A DNA stretch of 28,730 nucleotides, taken from Gemmatimonadota bacterium (lineage in GTDB: Bacteria; Gemmatimonadota; Gemmatimonadetes; Gemmatimonadales; Gemmatimonadaceae). The position numbers and the translations under genes are program-made. Under the pieces are notes generated by a model. It had not been told where the DNA came from and did not search any database. It was given only the letters and a program-made list of their open reading frames with translations. Of the stretch, positions 15,601 to 22,745 are shown one piece after another; within the stretch, counting starts at the first letter, position 1; the number at the start of each line of letters is the position of its first letter. The stretch lies in the NCBI GenBank assembly GCA_003131365.1, contig PKVB01000188.1, positions 11,422-40,151 of the forward strand, in the 5' to 3' direction.

Positions 15601-17104
15601 CGCCGCGATCAATGAGTCGGTTGCGCGGCGCGAGATTTTAGCGCGATTTCTCACACAATCCGGACCGGTGACCGTTCAGGAAATCCGCGATCGCTACGGC
15701 TGGTCACCGGAATGGATCGAATCACGGCTCGTGGAGTGGGAGAGAACGGGCAAGCTGATTCGCGGAAAATTCCGGCGTGAGGTACAGGATCCCGAGTGGT
15801 GCTCGCGACGGGTGGTCGAGATTGGCCGCAGGCGCGCGCTTGCCGCATTGCGGAAGCAGATCGAGGCAGTCGAGCTTCCTCACTTTGCGGCATTCATGCA
15901 GCGCTGGCAGCATCTCGACGAGCGGGACCGGCTCGACGGCGCGGCGGGGGCCGCAACGGCCGTGCGGCAACTATATGGTATTGCGCGTCCGCCGGCTGCC
16001 TGGGACCGCGATTACCTCCGCGCGAGGATCAGAGCGTATGATCCGACGACCCTATCAGAGTTCACGGCCACGGGAGAGCCGGTGTGGGCCGGCGAAGGGA
16101 ACTACGATCCGGAGTCGGGGGCGATACCACTCGCCCGCGTGCGCTTCTTCGAACGCGGAACTGGAGGAATCTGGCTCGACGAGCAACCGAAACAGGTGCT
16201 GAGCGAGAACGCCGAGACGGTGAGAGCGACGATCGCGGAAGAGGGCGCATCGTTCATCGGCGACATTCAGGCAATCACGGGACTAACGATGCTTGCTGTG
16301 CGTGAAGCCATCCGAGAGCTGGTCGCTTGGGGGCTTGTGACCAACGACACGGTCGAAGCCTTGCGCGAGATTGCCCGCTGGAAGTCGATGGTGCCGCGTA
16401 CCGGCGCCGACTCGACGAGCTGGCTACCGGCCGATTACACGCCGTCTCCAAATCGGAAATTCACACGAACCCGCCCGAACGTGAGGAGACTCCCGAAGTG
16501 GAGGCGACCGGACCGGCCTGGCGCGGGGGCGAGTGGGTGGACCGGTCGCTGGTCGCTCGTGCGGCGGCGAGGAACAATGGGGCCCGATCTTCCCGAAGAA
16601 GAGCGAGCGGAGCGAATCGCACGTCAATGGCTGGTGCGCTACGGGGTTGTCTCCAGCGACTGGTGGAGGCGCGAGCGTCCCCCGGTATCGTGGCGGTCCA
16701 TCTATCGCGAGCTCAAGCGTCTCGAGTTTCGTGGAGAAGTGAGGCGTGGGTATTTCGTGAAGGGCCTAGGGGGCGCCCAGTTCGCGCTACCCGAAGCGGT
16801 TGAATGGCTTCGGGCCGTGGCAAACGAAGACCAATCATCGGCGAACTTCGTCGTCATGGCGGCAAGCGACCCGGCGAACGTGTACAACCTTCGCCTGGAG
16901 CTGGTGGACAAGGATCCGCTGTCGAGGCCACGGGGATCCGGCGCGCTCATCGTGACGCGCGGCGGCCGCGTCGCGATGGCGGTGGAAGGGCGCGGGCGTC
17001 GTTTTTCGGTAGCCGACTGGTTGTCGGCCGAAGAGATCACCGCGGCGAAGAAGGCCCTGGTCGAGCATCTTCGTGGGGAGAAATCCGCGCGCTATCTGAT
17101 GTAG
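12635..17104 (+). CDS. lhr: Lhr family ATP-dependent DNA helicase, full length
   Basis: A 1489-residue superfamily 2 helicase. Motifs in order: Walker A APTGTGKT (47-54), DEIH (172-175), SAT in LSATQRP (207-209), then the second RecA domain with TSSLELGIDIGSVDLVIQLQ and motif VI QRIGRAGH. These are followed by the winged-helix and Lhr-core region and a long C-terminal extension made of winged-helix-like units. The size matches the large Lhr class (E. coli Lhr is about 1538 residues) rather than the short Lhr-core class. Lhr proteins are 3'-5' translocases that unwind RNA:DNA hybrids and act in DNA repair. The start is uncertain: GTG at 12635 or ATG at 12653, both before the first conserved residues (FHPLVRRWF). 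The stop is 3 bases from the convergent MerR-like gene. Confidence 0.95.
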   Translation: MTTSPSMLARFHPLVRRWFKETFGKPSDPQREGWPAIASGAHTLILAPTGTGKTLAAFLWELNDLIVRGTKEPLSNAVQLLYISPLKALNNDIQRNLERPLAELRERFAAEGKELPEIRVAVRTGDTPASARARMLRKSPHILITTPESLNIMLTTIKGRGMFSGVRAVIVDEIHAIAGTKRGAHLALTLERLEALVEKPPQRIGLSATQRPLDEVARFLGGCEESTSGRPEFRPVTIVDCGMTKEMQITVESPVADLGNVGGSVWPAVAPLVLRHIRASSTTLVFVNNRAQAEKIAARVNALAEEEVALPYHGSLARERRLALEERLKAGSLRALVTTSSLELGIDIGSVDLVIQLQSPKRVASALQRIGRAGHTLGVPSRGILVPTFRDDAVEIAAIVAAMRAGDVEPTHVVQNALDVLAQVVVAAVSVDDWRTEDLFRLVRRAYPYHQLTRGAFDEVLAMLSGKYPSDIAAELEPRITWDRVNDKLIGSRAARMTAVISGGTIPDRGLYTVNLPDRTRLGELDEEFVHESRMGDVFQLGSSTWRIAAIEHDRVVVIPAPGTPARMPFWHGEYMARSLMLSHRVGALRRELAEAPNEERLATEYGCDAATASSIVKYIASQRVATGIVPDDRNIVIEQFRDETGAVRIVIHAAFGGRINAPWGMALAQRVREAINDTDLQVQTTDDGIMLRLPDLGMGVPLQSLLGLSGAEAEQLVLEEVGSTSLFGARFRMNAARALLLPRGNPRRRMPLWLQRLKSLDLLQVVRQFPSFPILVETYREVLQDAFDMQGLKETLAEIAAGKIRVHSVQTDVPSPFAASLQFGFVMDWLYGDDTPRAEQRAALLSIDRSLLDEVMGGEGSDDITREGIEQTLSERRGTAPGRRARSDDELAHLLDCAGDLSGEELRSRIASEEEDIRGDPFARLLETGRVIAIQLGGEGAEEWRFILTETYPRYIAAFGPERLSLVLGTAELLEQGAAALIPEVLRHAAINESVARREILARFLTQSGPVTVQEIRDRYGWSPEWIESRLVEWERTGKLIRGKFRREVQDPEWCSRRVVEIGRRRALAALRKQIEAVELPHFAAFMQRWQHLDERDRLDGAAGAATAVRQLYGIARPPAAWDRDYLRARIRAYDPTTLSEFTATGEPVWAGEGNYDPESGAIPLARVRFFERGTGGIWLDEQPKQVLSENAETVRATIAEEGASFIGDIQAITGLTMLAVREAIRELVAWGLVTNDTVEALREIARWKSMVPRTGADSTSWLPADYTPSPNRKFTRTRPNVRRLPKWRRPDRPGAGASGWTGRWSLVRRRGTMGPDLPEEERAERIARQWLVRYGVVSSDWWRRERPPVSWRSIYRELKRLEFRGEVRRGYFVKGLGGAQFALPEAVEWLRAVANEDQSSANFVVMAASDPANVYNLRLELVDKDPLSRPRGSGALIVTRGGRVAMAVEGRGRRFSVADWLSAEEITAAKKALVEHLRGEKSARYLM

Positions 17105-17107
17105 AGC

Positions 17108-17653
17108 TCAGCGGATGTCGCCGCGGCCCAACGCCGCCCGCACCGCTTCGCGCATTGCGATCACGGCTTCCTCGCGGGCAGCGGGAGAATCCTCACGAAC
17201 GTGGAGCTCGATCCCATCAGCCACGGGAAGGCGGTGCCAGCGCAGTGAGATATCGTCGTCGTGGGCGACGGCTTCGTATCCGCCGGAGTCGAGCGCCGGG
17301 GCGAGCGACGTTGCGATCTTCCGCTCGAGGGCATCGCCAGTGACATCGCGCATCTCGCCCCGGATGGTGTCGAGGCTCTGTCCCTCGCGCTGGCGGATCT
17401 TGATGGACAGTAGCTGGAGGAGATGCCGGTACCCGTAAGTCGCGCCCGTGCCAGTGCCCTCGGGCCGATCGAGCAGTCCACTCGCCACGTAAAACCTAAC
17501 CGCTCGCGCGCTTGGCGCCGCTCGCGCCGAGGCGTTGGTTGGTCGAACTCCGGCTGCGTCTACAAGAGCTGTTGCGTGGGCTGCAAGCCCGCGGGCGTTC
17601 CAGGGAGCATGTCGAGCGTGGGCGCGGAGGAGAGCGACAGGCGATTCAGCCAT
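17108..17653 (-). CDS. MerR-like helix-turn-helix regulator
   Basis: A 181-residue protein. Residues about 48-105 follow the MerR pattern: SARAVRFYVASGLLDRP, then YGYRHLLQLLSIKIRQREGQSLDTI, where the wing Tyr-Arg and the second helix are clear. The remainder has no cysteine cluster or known effector domain. The gene overlaps the end of the hydrolase gene by 94 bases. No ATG, GTG or TTG lies in frame between the hydrolase stop and the DNA-binding domain, and residues 22-40 (GLAAHATALVDAAGVRPTN) resemble the N-termini I remember for this group, so I take the ATG at 17653 as the start despite a poor ribosome binding site. Translational coupling to the hydrolase is likely. Targets are unknown. 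Confidence 0.72.
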   Translation of the reverse strand: MAESPVALLRAHARHAPWNARGLAAHATALVDAAGVRPTNASARAAPSARAVRFYVASGLLDRPEGTGTGATYGYRHLLQLLSIKIRQREGQSLDTIRGEMRDVTGDALERKIATSLAPALDSGGYEAVAHDDDISLRWHRLPVADGIELHVREDSPAAREEAVIAMREAVRAALGRGDIR

Positions 17654-18600
17654 GTGGATAGGATAACATTAAAGTCTTCCGCTCGCTCGTCGTGCGGAAG
17701 GTCGCCCGCTGGAGACAAAACGGAAATCTCGAAATCGCGCTTGATCTCGCGGAAGCCGCGAAATTCCTCGACCGGTGCGGTGGATCCCTGCTCACCCCAG
17801 ACGAGCAGGGCCGGCTGACTCAGACGGCGTAAGGCGTTTCGCACGTCGATGTTGAGATGGCCGGACAGAAATGCCGCCGGCGCGTGACGTGCGCCGCGCT
17901 GGTGGGAAGTCGCGTAATAGATCTCGACCAGCTCGCGGGTGACGAGCGAATCGTTCGAGTAAGCGTTGTTCAAGTAGCGTCGCAGCTGCGGACGCGAGAC
18001 GACGGCGTTGAACATGGCAGTGCCGGCAATCGGCGTGTCGACGGCGAGTCGGCTCGCTTCACCACCCAAGCCCACGGGCTCGTTGAGGCGCACCAGTCCG
18101 GATGGCGCAATGAGAGCCACGGCAGGAAAGCGAAGCGGATCGCGCGCCGCGAGCACAATCGCATACGCGCCTGAGAGCGAGGTCGCGACGAGAACGGTGG
18201 GCTCGTCGATCACTCTGCTCACGAAATCGGAGATGAGCGAGATATAGAGGCGCGCTGAGTAGCGGATCGCGGGACGTTCAGACATGCCGAATCCGAGCAG
18301 GTCGAGGGTGTAGACGGTGTTCGTTCGCGCGAGCGCGTCGACGTTGTTTCTCCACTCATAGGACCACGCGGCCGCATGAATGCCGTGGATCAGGAGAATC
18401 GGCGGACCGTTGCCGCGCTTGGTGAACGCGACCCTTCTGTCGCGCCAGTCAAACCCGCCCTCTTCGCCACCGATCAGGTTGGTGAGCTGGTCGACGCCCT
18501 TTCGGGCAAAGGCGTTATAGGCAGCGGCCGCACCCAGGATCGCGCCGCCGGACAGAAGAATTTTTCGCCAGGGACCTTCTCGCTCGTCGTTGTCCTGCAT
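17560..18600 (-). CDS. Alpha/beta hydrolase fold protein
   Basis: A 346-residue protein from the ATG at 18600, which has GAGG at proper spacing (a GTG at 18603 is directly adjacent). A hydrophobic stretch at about 14-32 may anchor it to the membrane. The fold's landmarks are visible: HGIHAAAW (oxyanion loop), DLLGFGMSERP, the nucleophile elbow ATSLSG with Ser141, an acidic residue in VWGEQ (Glu270, where Asp is commoner) and His303 in GDLPHDERAEDF. Substrate cannot be inferred; the group covers esterases, lipases and haloperoxidase-like enzymes. The gene begins 25 bases behind the terminator of the H1-like gene on the same strand, and its last 94 bases overlap the MerR-like gene. Confidence 0.85.
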   Translation of the reverse strand: MQDNDEREGPWRKILLSGGAILGAAAAYNAFARKGVDQLTNLIGGEEGGFDWRDRRVAFTKRGNGPPILLIHGIHAAAWSYEWRNNVDALARTNTVYTLDLLGFGMSERPAIRYSARLYISLISDFVSRVIDEPTVLVATSLSGAYAIVLAARDPLRFPAVALIAPSGLVRLNEPVGLGGEASRLAVDTPIAGTAMFNAVVSRPQLRRYLNNAYSNDSLVTRELVEIYYATSHQRGARHAPAAFLSGHLNIDVRNALRRLSQPALLVWGEQGSTAPVEEFRGFREIKRDFEISVLSPAGDLPHDERAEDFNVILSTWLNRLSLSSAPTLDMLPGTPAGLQPTQQLL

Positions 18601-18625
18601 CACACCTCAGTTCGGTCAGTCACGG

Positions 18626-18655
18626 AAAAGCGCGGTTACTTGAGAGTAACCGCGC
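18626..18655 (-). terminator. Intrinsic terminator of the H1-like gene
   Basis: GCGCGGTTACT (18630-18640) and AGTAACCGCGC (18645-18655) are perfect 11-bp complements with a 4-base loop. On the - strand the stem is followed by TTTT. It lies 39 bases after the stop of the lysine-rich protein and just before the hydrolase gene. Confidence 0.8.
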
Positions 18656-18694
18656 CTCATGTACTGCGCACGGGGGCAGGGGAAACTATTGCCC

Positions 18695-19447
18695 CTAGCG
18701 CTTCCGCTTGCGGGTCCCGCCGCTCTTTGCGCGCGTCTTCGACCCCCCTTTGGAGGCCTTCCGACTACCCGCCTTTTTGGCGGTGACTCTACGTCCAGCG
18801 GCCTTCCTGGCTGGCTTCCGCGCTCCGGAAGACTTTTTCTTGGCTGGCTTCTTCCCGCCAGAAGACTTGGAGAAGCTCTTGGCGGCTTTCTTTTTTGCGC
18901 CGCCGGTCGCTTTGCCGGCTCCGGCACGACTTGCGGAGGTGGACGTTGCTGCCGGTCGTGCGGCCGGGGAAGGTGGCCCACCGCCGAACGAGCTGGTCCG
19001 TGCCGCTCCCGGCGACGTGCTTCCCGCGCCGAATCCCCCGCTCGACCCGGCTGAGGGCGGGCTGCCAAAACCCGAGCCGCCGCCCATCCCGCCGGCTCCG
19101 CCAACGGGACCGCCACCGCCGAGGGTCGACTCCTGCTTCTTCCCGGATCCCTTGGGCCGGCCCCTTCTTCCTCTTGGGGCACCTCCGCCGAAGAGATCTT
19201 CCTCCTCGTCCTCCTCGTCCTCCTCTCCTTCGTTTACGACCGTAGCGTCGGAATCGACCTCTTCGTCATCATCCGCGTCTTCAGCGCTGTCCCACAGGCG
19301 GTCGCTGTGATCCTCATTGATCGCCCAGCCACCATCTTCGTCGTCGTCATCGTCGTAGGAACGCTTGCCGCGACTGAAGCCACCGAGATCGTCCGCATCG
19401 TCGTCGTCCGCAAAACGCAATGGCTCCACTGATTCACCGCTCGGCAT
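18695..19447 (-). CDS. Polyampholytic nucleoid-type protein: acidic N-terminus, AT-hook, histone H1-like Lys/Ala tail
   Basis: A 250-residue low-complexity protein. I chose the ATG at 19447 because GGGAGG lies directly upstream; an ATG at 19459 would add four residues. Three zones: residues about 13-86 are extremely rich in Asp and Glu (runs such as DDDDD and EEDEEDEEED); about 87-178 are Gly/Ser/Pro-rich and begin with RGRRGRPKG, an AT-hook core; about 178-250 are a basic tail with 30 Lys or Arg in 73 residues and no acidic residue (PAKKK, KPARKAA, TAKKAG). The tail resembles histone H1, AlgP and Hc1-type bacterial proteins that bind DNA without sequence preference. The acidic zone could control DNA binding or drive condensation. 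No folded domain is visible, so the function is inferred from composition. Confidence 0.75.
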   Translation of the reverse strand: MPSGESVEPLRFADDDDADDLGGFSRGKRSYDDDDDEDGGWAINEDHSDRLWDSAEDADDDEEVDSDATVVNEGEEDEEDEEEDLFGGGAPRGRRGRPKGSGKKQESTLGGGGPVGGAGGMGGGSGFGSPPSAGSSGGFGAGSTSPGAARTSSFGGGPPSPAARPAATSTSASRAGAGKATGGAKKKAAKSFSKSSGGKKPAKKKSSGARKPARKAAGRRVTAKKAGSRKASKGGSKTRAKSGGTRKRKR

Positions 19448-19473
19448 TAGTCCTCCCATAGAATGTCAGCACT

Positions 19474-19488
19474 CGCGCTGGTAGCGCG
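19474..19488 (-). other. Hairpin in the leader of the H1-like gene
   Basis: CGCGCT and AGCGCG form a 6-bp stem with a 3-base loop, 26 bases before the H1-like start. On the - strand no T-run follows, so it is a leader hairpin rather than a terminator; a role in mRNA stability is only a guess. Confidence 0.4.
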
Positions 19489-19559
19489 GAATTTTCTGAG
19501 TTTCGCCCGCTGCACGTCGCGTGCCTTATGCGCCAGCGCCGAAAGCTCTCTACTCTGGA

Positions 19560-19591
19560 CACCGAATACAACTTCGGTGACGCGACGTCAA
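19560..19591 (-). promoter_or_regulatory. Weak candidate promoter of the H1-like gene, with overlapping hairpin
   Basis: On the - strand TTGACG (19591-19586), a 17-base gap and TATTCG (19568-19563); only the -35 is good. The same place holds a perfect 7-bp hairpin, CACCGAA/TTCGGTG (19560-19579), without a T-tract, just after the response regulator's stop; it could instead be a weak end signal for that operon. Confidence 0.25.
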
Positions 19592-19608
19592 GGAGCGACT
19601 TTCCGCGC

Positions 19609-20649
19609 CTAGCTGGATGCCGTGGATTGGGACGCTACTCGTCTGGTTATGACGCTTACCAGCGCATCGTAGACACGCGGGTCAAACTGCTTTCCCGCAT
19701 CGGCGCGGAGATGATCGAGGGCCGCCAAGGGCTCCAATGGCTCGCGGTAGGCGCGCTTGGATGTAAGTGCGTCGAACGTGTCGGCTGCGCAGAGGATTCT
19801 GGCGCCCAGAGGAATCGCTTCGCCCGACAGACCGAGTGGATAGCCGACTCCGTCCCAACGCTCGTGATGGTGCTCGACGTACTTGAGCGGCTGCTTGATG
19901 TGAAAGAGTGGCGCGAGGATGTCGAGCCCTATCCGCACGTGTTGCTTGACGTGTTCGAACTCATCGGCAGTGAGCCGTCCAGGCTTGTTGAGGATTGTCT
20001 CGCTAATGCCAATCTTGCCCACGTCGTGAAGACGGCCTGCAACTCTCAGATCCTCGCACGTCTTTTCCTCGAGGCCCAATTCCTGGGCAAGCTGTCCCGC
20101 CAGCTCGGCGACGCGTTGAGAATGGCCTCGCAGGTAGAGATCCTTGGCTTCCATGGCGTTGATCAGCGTCTCGGCGATGCTGGTGGACATGAGCCGCAGG
20201 GATTCCTTTTCCCGCTCGAGCTCGGCGGTCCGGAGCGCAACCTCTTCGCGAATGAGCTTGTCGAGGCGGCGCTGCTCCATCAGCTCCGACCGCTTGTGGA
20301 GGGCGCGATCGACGGCTTGCTGGAGGTCAGCGAGCTCGACGGGCTTCATCAGATAGTCCGTCGCGCCGGAGGACAACACCTCCGTCGCGGTAGCCGCATC
20401 GTTCACGGCGGTCAACATGATGATCGCCAGGTCCTGATCCCGTTCTATCGCCTGGGGAACGATCTGGACTCCGGTCATTCCGGGCATGCGAACATCGCAC
20501 AGCATGAGGGCGAAGGACTCCTTTTCAAGCAGCTGGAGTGCGTGATCACCGGAGCCGGCGATCTCGACCTCGTAGCCGCGGGATCGGAGGAATTTGCGCA
20601 GTGCGAGACGAATGGTCTCCTCGTCGTCCACGACCAGAATCCGGGTCAC
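19609..20649 (-). CDS. Two-component response regulator with HD-GYP output domain
   Basis: A 346-residue protein starting with GTG, which overlaps the kinase stop by 4 bases (GTGA). Residues 1-120 are a receiver domain with the acidic pair D8-D9, phospho-acceptor D52 in CDVRMPG, T80 and K102. A coiled-coil-like linker (about 120-155) leads to an HD-GYP domain (about 160-340), with H208-D209 in RLHDVGKIGI and HHERWDGVGYP at 260-271. Intact HD-GYP proteins are phosphodiesterases that break down cyclic di-GMP (or cGAMP in some lineages). All key residues seem present, so activity is plausible. The partner is surely the upstream histidine kinase; the output would be a change in second-messenger level. 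Confidence 0.93.
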   Translation of the reverse strand: MTRILVVDDEETIRLALRKFLRSRGYEVEIAGSGDHALQLLEKESFALMLCDVRMPGMTGVQIVPQAIERDQDLAIIMLTAVNDAATATEVLSSGATDYLMKPVELADLQQAVDRALHKRSELMEQRRLDKLIREEVALRTAELEREKESLRLMSTSIAETLINAMEAKDLYLRGHSQRVAELAGQLAQELGLEEKTCEDLRVAGRLHDVGKIGISETILNKPGRLTADEFEHVKQHVRIGLDILAPLFHIKQPLKYVEHHHERWDGVGYPLGLSGEAIPLGARILCAADTFDALTSKRAYREPLEPLAALDHLRADAGKQFDPRVYDALVSVITRRVASQSTASS

Positions 20650-22745
20650 TTCGTCGCGTCGCTGTAGAGCGGGAGAAGGATCGTGAACGTCGTCCCGACT
20701 TCAGGCGTGCTTTCCACCGAGATCGTTCCGTCGTGCGCCTGAATGATGCCGTAGCTCACGCTGAGGCCCAATCCCGTTCCCTCGCCGGGAGGCTTGGTGG
20801 TGAAGAAGGGCTCGAATACCCGCTGACTCACGGATAACGGCATTCCGTGCCCAGTGTCCGAAATCACGATCTGCACGGTGCCGCTCTTGCGCTGGGTCGT
20901 CAGCGAGAGGTGACGGAGCTGCGTTCCCTGCATCGCCGACTCGGCGTTCACAAGGAGGTTGAGCAGAACCTGCTGCAGCTTCTGTTCGTCGCCGCGAGCC
21001 CGGGGATTGGATTCATCCAGGCGCATGTGCACCTCGATGCCGCCCGATCGGGACGCGAGGGCGCGAAGCCGCACGGTGTGCTTGACGATGGTGTTGATGT
21101 CGACCGGCACGGCACGCGCATCGGTCTTGCGCGCGAAGAGGAGGAGATCGCGAATCACTCCAATCGCCCGATCGGCTTCGCGCTTGATCAGGCTTACCGA
21201 CTCGAACTGCTCACCCTGCAGATTGTCCTCGAGCAGGAGCTGCGCGAAGGTCGAGATGCCGGTGAGGGGATTGTTCAGCTCGTGCGCGACGCCGGCGACG
21301 AGCTCTCCGATGGCAGCGAGCTTTTCGGTCCGACCGAGGTGATCGGCGACCTTTCGCTCTTCGGTGAGATTTCTGATGCCGATCACGAGACCAACGATGT
21401 TGTCGCTCCCGTCGCGAATGTGGCTCAGGGTCACGGCAGCCGGGAACTCCGTCCCATCCCTTCTTCGATGAACGTGCTCGCCGGTCCAGAGCTGCATGTC
21501 CTGCGGGATTGCGGGAATGGTCTGGCGGGGAGAGTGCTGAGCGGAGGCAACGACGAAATCATCGACGCTCAGACCGGCGATCTCATTTGCCTCGTAGCGA
21601 TATTCCTTGATCGCAGCGGTGTTGGCGTATTGAACTTTCGCATCTACGCCAAGTATCAGCACCGGCTGATCCATGGTCGCCAGCGCCGCTGCGAGTGTTC
21701 GCTCGCGCGCATGGGTTCGATGCTCGTCTTCGCTGAGGAGCAGTACGTCGATCGCCAGCGCGACCGCGGCCGCGAGACGCATCAGCGCATCGACGTGCGG
21801 GCCGGTTTGCAACTGCGCGGTCGGAGACGTTACGACAAGGACGCCGAGTCGACGACTGCTCGCGATGAGCGGGATCGTGATGGCAGGCCCCTCCGGAATC
21901 CGGTCAGGGTTGTGAGCCAGCTCGCGGAGATTCTCGACGAAGGTTGGCTCCTCCGTTGCCCAGGCCGCGCGAACCGCGCTGTTCTCTACGGGAGCCGTCA
22001 TGCCTTCCATCTGTTCGCAAGTACCAAGGGCTGCAACGCAGGATATGGTGGTTCCATCGGGGGAGATGATGCCAATTGCCTTTCCGCTCGATGGGACGAC
22101 GTCGTCGAGAATTGCGAGGATGTTGTGGCTCGCCTCCGCGACGGTCACTTTGCGAAGCGCCACGCGCGCGATCTCGGCCGCGGCTTGGGTCTGCCTCTGC
22201 TCACCGCGCTGCGCATCGAAGAGTCGCGCGTTCTCGATAGCGACAGCCGCCTGGCGCGCGATCAGCATGATGAGATCCAGATCGTGCCCGTCGTACGCGT
22301 CGGTCTTGTACGAGAGGACCTGCATCACCCCCACCGTCCGGTCGCGGTAGGTGAGGGGCGCCGTAATCTCGCTCTTTACTTCCCGCTTCGACGCCACCTG
22401 GAAGATCGTTCCCTTCCACCAACGCTCCGGCTTCGAAGAAATGATCGGCACGCCCGAATGGAAAACCTTGGCGATCGTCTCAGTTCCATTCGGGAAATCG
22501 AGGACACTCTCTCCCTCGCGCTCCTCGGAATCGACGATGATGCAATGCGCGTTGAACTTCTCACGCACGGAGTCGGCAATCATGAGCGCGAAGCAAGGAG
22601 CGTCAACCACCGACGCGACCGCCTTGTAGATCTCGCGGTACGCTTCGTTCAACGAGATCGTGGCCGAGATGGCCTGCTGCACCGTCGCGACCGCCGCGAA
22701 TCGCGCGGCGCGACGCTCGAGCTCGGCGACGAGCTCAGTCGTCAA
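20646..22745 (-). CDS. Soluble GAF-GAF-PAS sensor histidine kinase
   Basis: A 699-residue kinase without membrane segments, thus cytosolic. Two GAF-like sensor domains (about 15-178 and 190-335), a PAS domain (about 350-465), then HisKA with H488 in AGVAHELNNPLTG and a HATPase domain with N600 (LLNLLVNAESA), DTGHGM at 630-635 and GEGTGLGLS at 654-662. Its ligand is unknown. Translation starts at TTG (22745), supported by GGTGGAG just upstream; this TTG overlaps the mqnD stop by 11 bases, while the stop overlaps the response regulator start by 4. The HELNNPL subtype is common in kinases that pair with adjacent regulators, so the REC-HD-GYP protein is the expected phosphate acceptor. Confidence 0.93.
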   Translation of the reverse strand: MTTELVAELERRAARFAAVATVQQAISATISLNEAYREIYKAVASVVDAPCFALMIADSVREKFNAHCIIVDSEEREGESVLDFPNGTETIAKVFHSGVPIISSKPERWWKGTIFQVASKREVKSEITAPLTYRDRTVGVMQVLSYKTDAYDGHDLDLIMLIARQAAVAIENARLFDAQRGEQRQTQAAAEIARVALRKVTVAEASHNILAILDDVVPSSGKAIGIISPDGTTISCVAALGTCEQMEGMTAPVENSAVRAAWATEEPTFVENLRELAHNPDRIPEGPAITIPLIASSRRLGVLVVTSPTAQLQTGPHVDALMRLAAAVALAIDVLLLSEDEHRTHARERTLAAALATMDQPVLILGVDAKVQYANTAAIKEYRYEANEIAGLSVDDFVVASAQHSPRQTIPAIPQDMQLWTGEHVHRRRDGTEFPAAVTLSHIRDGSDNIVGLVIGIRNLTEERKVADHLGRTEKLAAIGELVAGVAHELNNPLTGISTFAQLLLEDNLQGEQFESVSLIKREADRAIGVIRDLLLFARKTDARAVPVDINTIVKHTVRLRALASRSGGIEVHMRLDESNPRARGDEQKLQQVLLNLLVNAESAMQGTQLRHLSLTTQRKSGTVQIVISDTGHGMPLSVSQRVFEPFFTTKPPGEGTGLGLSVSYGIIQAHDGTISVESTPEVGTTFTILLPLYSDATK

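Noticed and set aside
18708..19310. Pro/Ser-rich + strand frame opposite the H1-like gene
   Set aside because: It arises from the Lys/Ala/Gly/Asp codon runs of the - strand gene, which has a good ribosome binding site and terminator; the + frame has neither.
19474..19500. Hairpin followed by TTTT on the + strand as a terminator
   Set aside because: No + strand gene ends here; on the - strand it lies in the leader of the H1-like gene without a T-run.
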